Shown: piece after piece, positions 33,743 to 35,401 of the stretch | How the letters are laid out: every line of letters begins with the position of its first letter | Numbering within the stretch: the stretch's first letter is position 1 | Assembly: GCA_024639085.1 (NCBI GenBank) | Contig: JAHEJB010000013.1 | Span: forward strand, 1 to 35,401 | Length of the DNA: 35,401 bases | Direction: 5' to 3' | Source of the DNA: Rubricoccaceae bacterium | Lineage (GTDB): Bacteria > Bacteroidota > Rhodothermia > Rhodothermales > Rubricoccaceae | Made by a program: the position numbers and the translations under genes | The notes under the pieces: generated by a model | Told to the model about the DNA's origin: nothing | Databases searched by the model: none | The model's input: the letters and a program-made list of their open reading frames with translations, nothing else

Positions 33743-35300
33743 TCAGGTATCTCTTTGCGAGCGCTGTGTATGTCTTCACCTGTTGCTCGGCCCAGGCCTC
33801 ATCGTAGCCAAGTTCTTCAGCCAGCAATTCAGCCACGTGGGGCGCGACTTCGATGCTGGCTCGCGCGTCTAGGAGAAGTGACCGCGTTCGGCGGGAAAGT
33901 GCGTCTTCAACCGTCCTGGCGAGCTCGTAACGTACGGCCCAGACGATTTCACCAGCAAGGAAGGGCAGGTTGGGATGCAAAGGCGCGGCGTAGCGGAGGT
34001 CTTCTTTCAAGAGTGAGACGAGTTGCGCCGCATCTGAGCCGTACTCACGGAACTGACCGAGTGCCTCGGAAGCTGCGTGGTAACCATGCAGTTGCAGCGA
34101 CTCCGTTGTGGACGGCTTTTCGTCAAGTCCAGCGATAATTGCCGCCTTGTCAATTGTGTCTTCGGCCATTCTTCGGTAGGTCGTCCACTTTCCACCTGTT
34201 ATTGTGACGAGGCCAGTTTGGGAAATCAATAGCGTGTGCTCACGTGAAATGCCTGCCGTTCCCTCCTCGCCTTCCGGGTTGCCGACCAGGGGTCGGAGAC
34301 CAGCAAACGTGCTCAAAACATCGTCTGGTGTGGGGTCTTTGACGAGGTACTTCGCGGCGTGGCGGAGAAGGAAATCGAGTTCTTCCTCAAGCGGTTGGGG
34401 TTCCAGAGATGGTTCTTCAACTTCTGTATCTGTTGTCCCGATGAGAAGCCTATCCTGCCATGGGATTACAAACAGTACGCGTCCGTCGTCGGTTTTGGGG
34501 ACCATGATGGCGGCATCGCCGGGGAGGAATTCCTTCGGCAGAACGATGTGGACGCCCTGGCTCGGCGTAATCATATCAGGCACATCCGCGTCGTCCATTT
34601 GGCGGATGGCATCTGCAAATACGCCTGTGGCATTGATGACCGTGCGGGCAAGGATTTCGCGTTCTTCGCCGGTTTCCTCGTCTCGCGCCCGCACACCGAT
34701 GACTTCGCCACGCGGCGCCTTCATCAACCCCACAACCGGCATGTAGTTGAGCATTACTGCTCCGTGATCGGCGGCCGTGAGGGCCAATGTGATTGCCAAC
34801 CGCGCGTCATCGAACTGGCCATCGAAATAGATCGTGCCTCCTCGAAGTCCCTCCGGTTCAAGGGTTGGAAGATGCTCCAGCGTTTCTTCCTTGGTAAGTC
34901 GTTGGCTCGGTTCAAAGCCTGCCTTGCCTGCGAGCAAGTCGTACACCTTCAGCCCGATGCCGTAGAACGGGCCTTCCCACCATTCGTAGCTAGGTACAAC
35001 GAAGGGCAGGTCGTGAACGAGGTGAGGGGCGTTCTGGACAAGCAAACCACGTTCCTTCAGAGCTTCGAGAACCAACGCCACATTGCCTTGCTGGAGGTAG
35101 CGCACGCCACCGTGAACAAGTTTTGTGCTTCTACTAGATGTACCCTTGGCAAAGTCATGGCCCTCCAGGAGGAGGGTCCGATAACCTCGTGAAGCCGCTT
35201 CTACCGCACAACCCAAGCCGGTCGCACCGCCGCCGATAATGATGAAATCCCACGGATCCGTTGCTGCATCCAAAGCAGCGAGCATGGAAGGGCGCGTCAT
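33735..35300 (-). CDS. glpD: FAD-dependent glycerol-3-phosphate dehydrogenase
   Basis: The 521-residue membrane-associated enzyme oxidises glycerol-3-phosphate to dihydroxyacetone phosphate and passes electrons to quinone. The FAD motif is IIIGGGATGLGCAVEAASRG, followed by KGTSSRSTKLVHGGVRYLQQ. WTTYRRMAEDTID and a helical C-terminal DAO_C domain (about 400-521) complete the fold. Length fits the aerobic GlpD family. It is convergent with the GDPD gene, with an 8-bp 3' overlap. A short open frame upstream ends in an ATGA overlap with its start. Confidence 0.96.
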   Translation of the reverse strand: MTRPSMLAALDAATDPWDFIIIGGGATGLGCAVEAASRGYRTLLLEGHDFAKGTSSRSTKLVHGGVRYLQQGNVALVLEALKERGLLVQNAPHLVHDLPFVVPSYEWWEGPFYGIGLKVYDLLAGKAGFEPSQRLTKEETLEHLPTLEPEGLRGGTIYFDGQFDDARLAITLALTAADHGAVMLNYMPVVGLMKAPRGEVIGVRARDEETGEEREILARTVINATGVFADAIRQMDDADVPDMITPSQGVHIVLPKEFLPGDAAIMVPKTDDGRVLFVIPWQDRLLIGTTDTEVEEPSLEPQPLEEELDFLLRHAAKYLVKDPTPDDVLSTFAGLRPLVGNPEGEEGTAGISREHTLLISQTGLVTITGGKWTTYRRMAEDTIDKAAIIAGLDEKPSTTESLQLHGYHAASEALGQFREYGSDAAQLVSLLKEDLRYAAPLHPNLPFLAGEIVWAVRYELARTVEDALSRRTRSLLLDARASIEVAPHVAELLAEELGYDEAWAEQQVKTYTALAKRYLIT

Positions 35301-35401
35301 ATTGGGATAGTTCGGTTGATTTCTTGATTGATGAGCCTGCGTTTTAGTCTACCGCCAGGCATCTCTGGATGAAACAGGAGCGGGAGAACAATGACGCCCA
35401 T
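35297..35401 (-). CDS. Possible 3' end of a gene upstream of glpD
   Basis: On the minus strand a frame is open from the window edge to a TGA at 35297-35299, overlapping the glpD ATG as ATGA. The 34 visible residues (ending RLINQEINRTIPI) are not recognised. The overlap hints at a coupled gene, but 34 open codons can also occur by chance. Confidence 0.22.
   Translation of the reverse strand: MGVIVLPLLFHPEMPGGRLKRRLINQEINRTIPI

Noticed and set aside
34359-35192. 277-codon plus-strand frame opposite glpD
   Set aside because: It is antisense to the FAD-binding region of glpD; the product has no family features.

Overview
The window reads as chromosome of a free-living member of the Bacteroidota/Rhodothermota group (Rhodothermales-like), with moderate GC (mid-50s % by eye). 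This assignment is an inference from four things. (1) The ATP synthase genes run a-c-b-delta-alpha-gamma with no beta or epsilon, the split arrangement typical of that group. (2) Many starts lack a Shine-Dalgarno sequence, and some promoters resemble the -33 TTTG / -7 TAnnTTTG type. (3) Subunit a carries a signal peptide and a long periplasmic extension. (4) There are several large OmpA-type proteins, two with PKD domains. No phage, transposase, integrase or CRISPR array was seen.

Layout. 1-3304 (+): the 3' part of an MBL-fold/Rieske protein, a NuoI-like ferredoxin, a DinB-like protein and holA. 3477-4139 (+): an ECF sigma factor with its own terminator. 4191-4697: a non-coding stretch with two decayed tRNA-like relics. 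4698-10631 (+): a Rossmann/DUF2520 protein, lysS, an MFS exporter and an orphan PAS-GAF-PAS histidine kinase. 10650-18555 (-): queG, then a tandem array of four OmpA-family outer-membrane proteins, called A, B, C and D here, each with its own terminator. 18891-19145 (-): rpsT. 19395-27186 (+): an M23 peptidase, a bactofilin and atpZ-atpI-atpB-atpE-atpF-atpH-atpA-atpG. 27190-28587 (-): an adrenodoxin-type ferredoxin-NADP reductase that ends 3 bp from atpG. 28752-28840 (+): tRNA-Ser(GCT). 29013-29056: a REP-like palindrome. 29109-33742 (+): a MarC-family membrane protein, an anchored protein with PPC-like repeats, NADP-glutamate dehydrogenase and a glycerophosphodiester phosphodiesterase. 33735-35300 (-): glycerol-3-phosphate dehydrogenase.

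The most unusual part is the OmpA array. A and B share an exact 866-bp block covering the signal peptide and whole beta-barrel, but have different linkers (proline-rich versus cysteine-rich repeats) and diverged peptidoglycan-binding domains. C and D show the opposite: their barrels have diverged while the two PKD domains and the OmpA domain are nearly the same. Modules therefore appear to be exchanged or homogenised independently within one locus. All four keep the Asp and Arg positions expected for peptidoglycan binding, so the array probably supplies alternative wall-tethered outer-membrane proteins. The downstream cluster joins wall remodelling (M23 peptidase), a cytoskeletal scaffold (bactofilin) and proton-driven ATP synthesis. 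At the right end, GDPD releases glycerol-3-phosphate and the convergent glpD product oxidises it.
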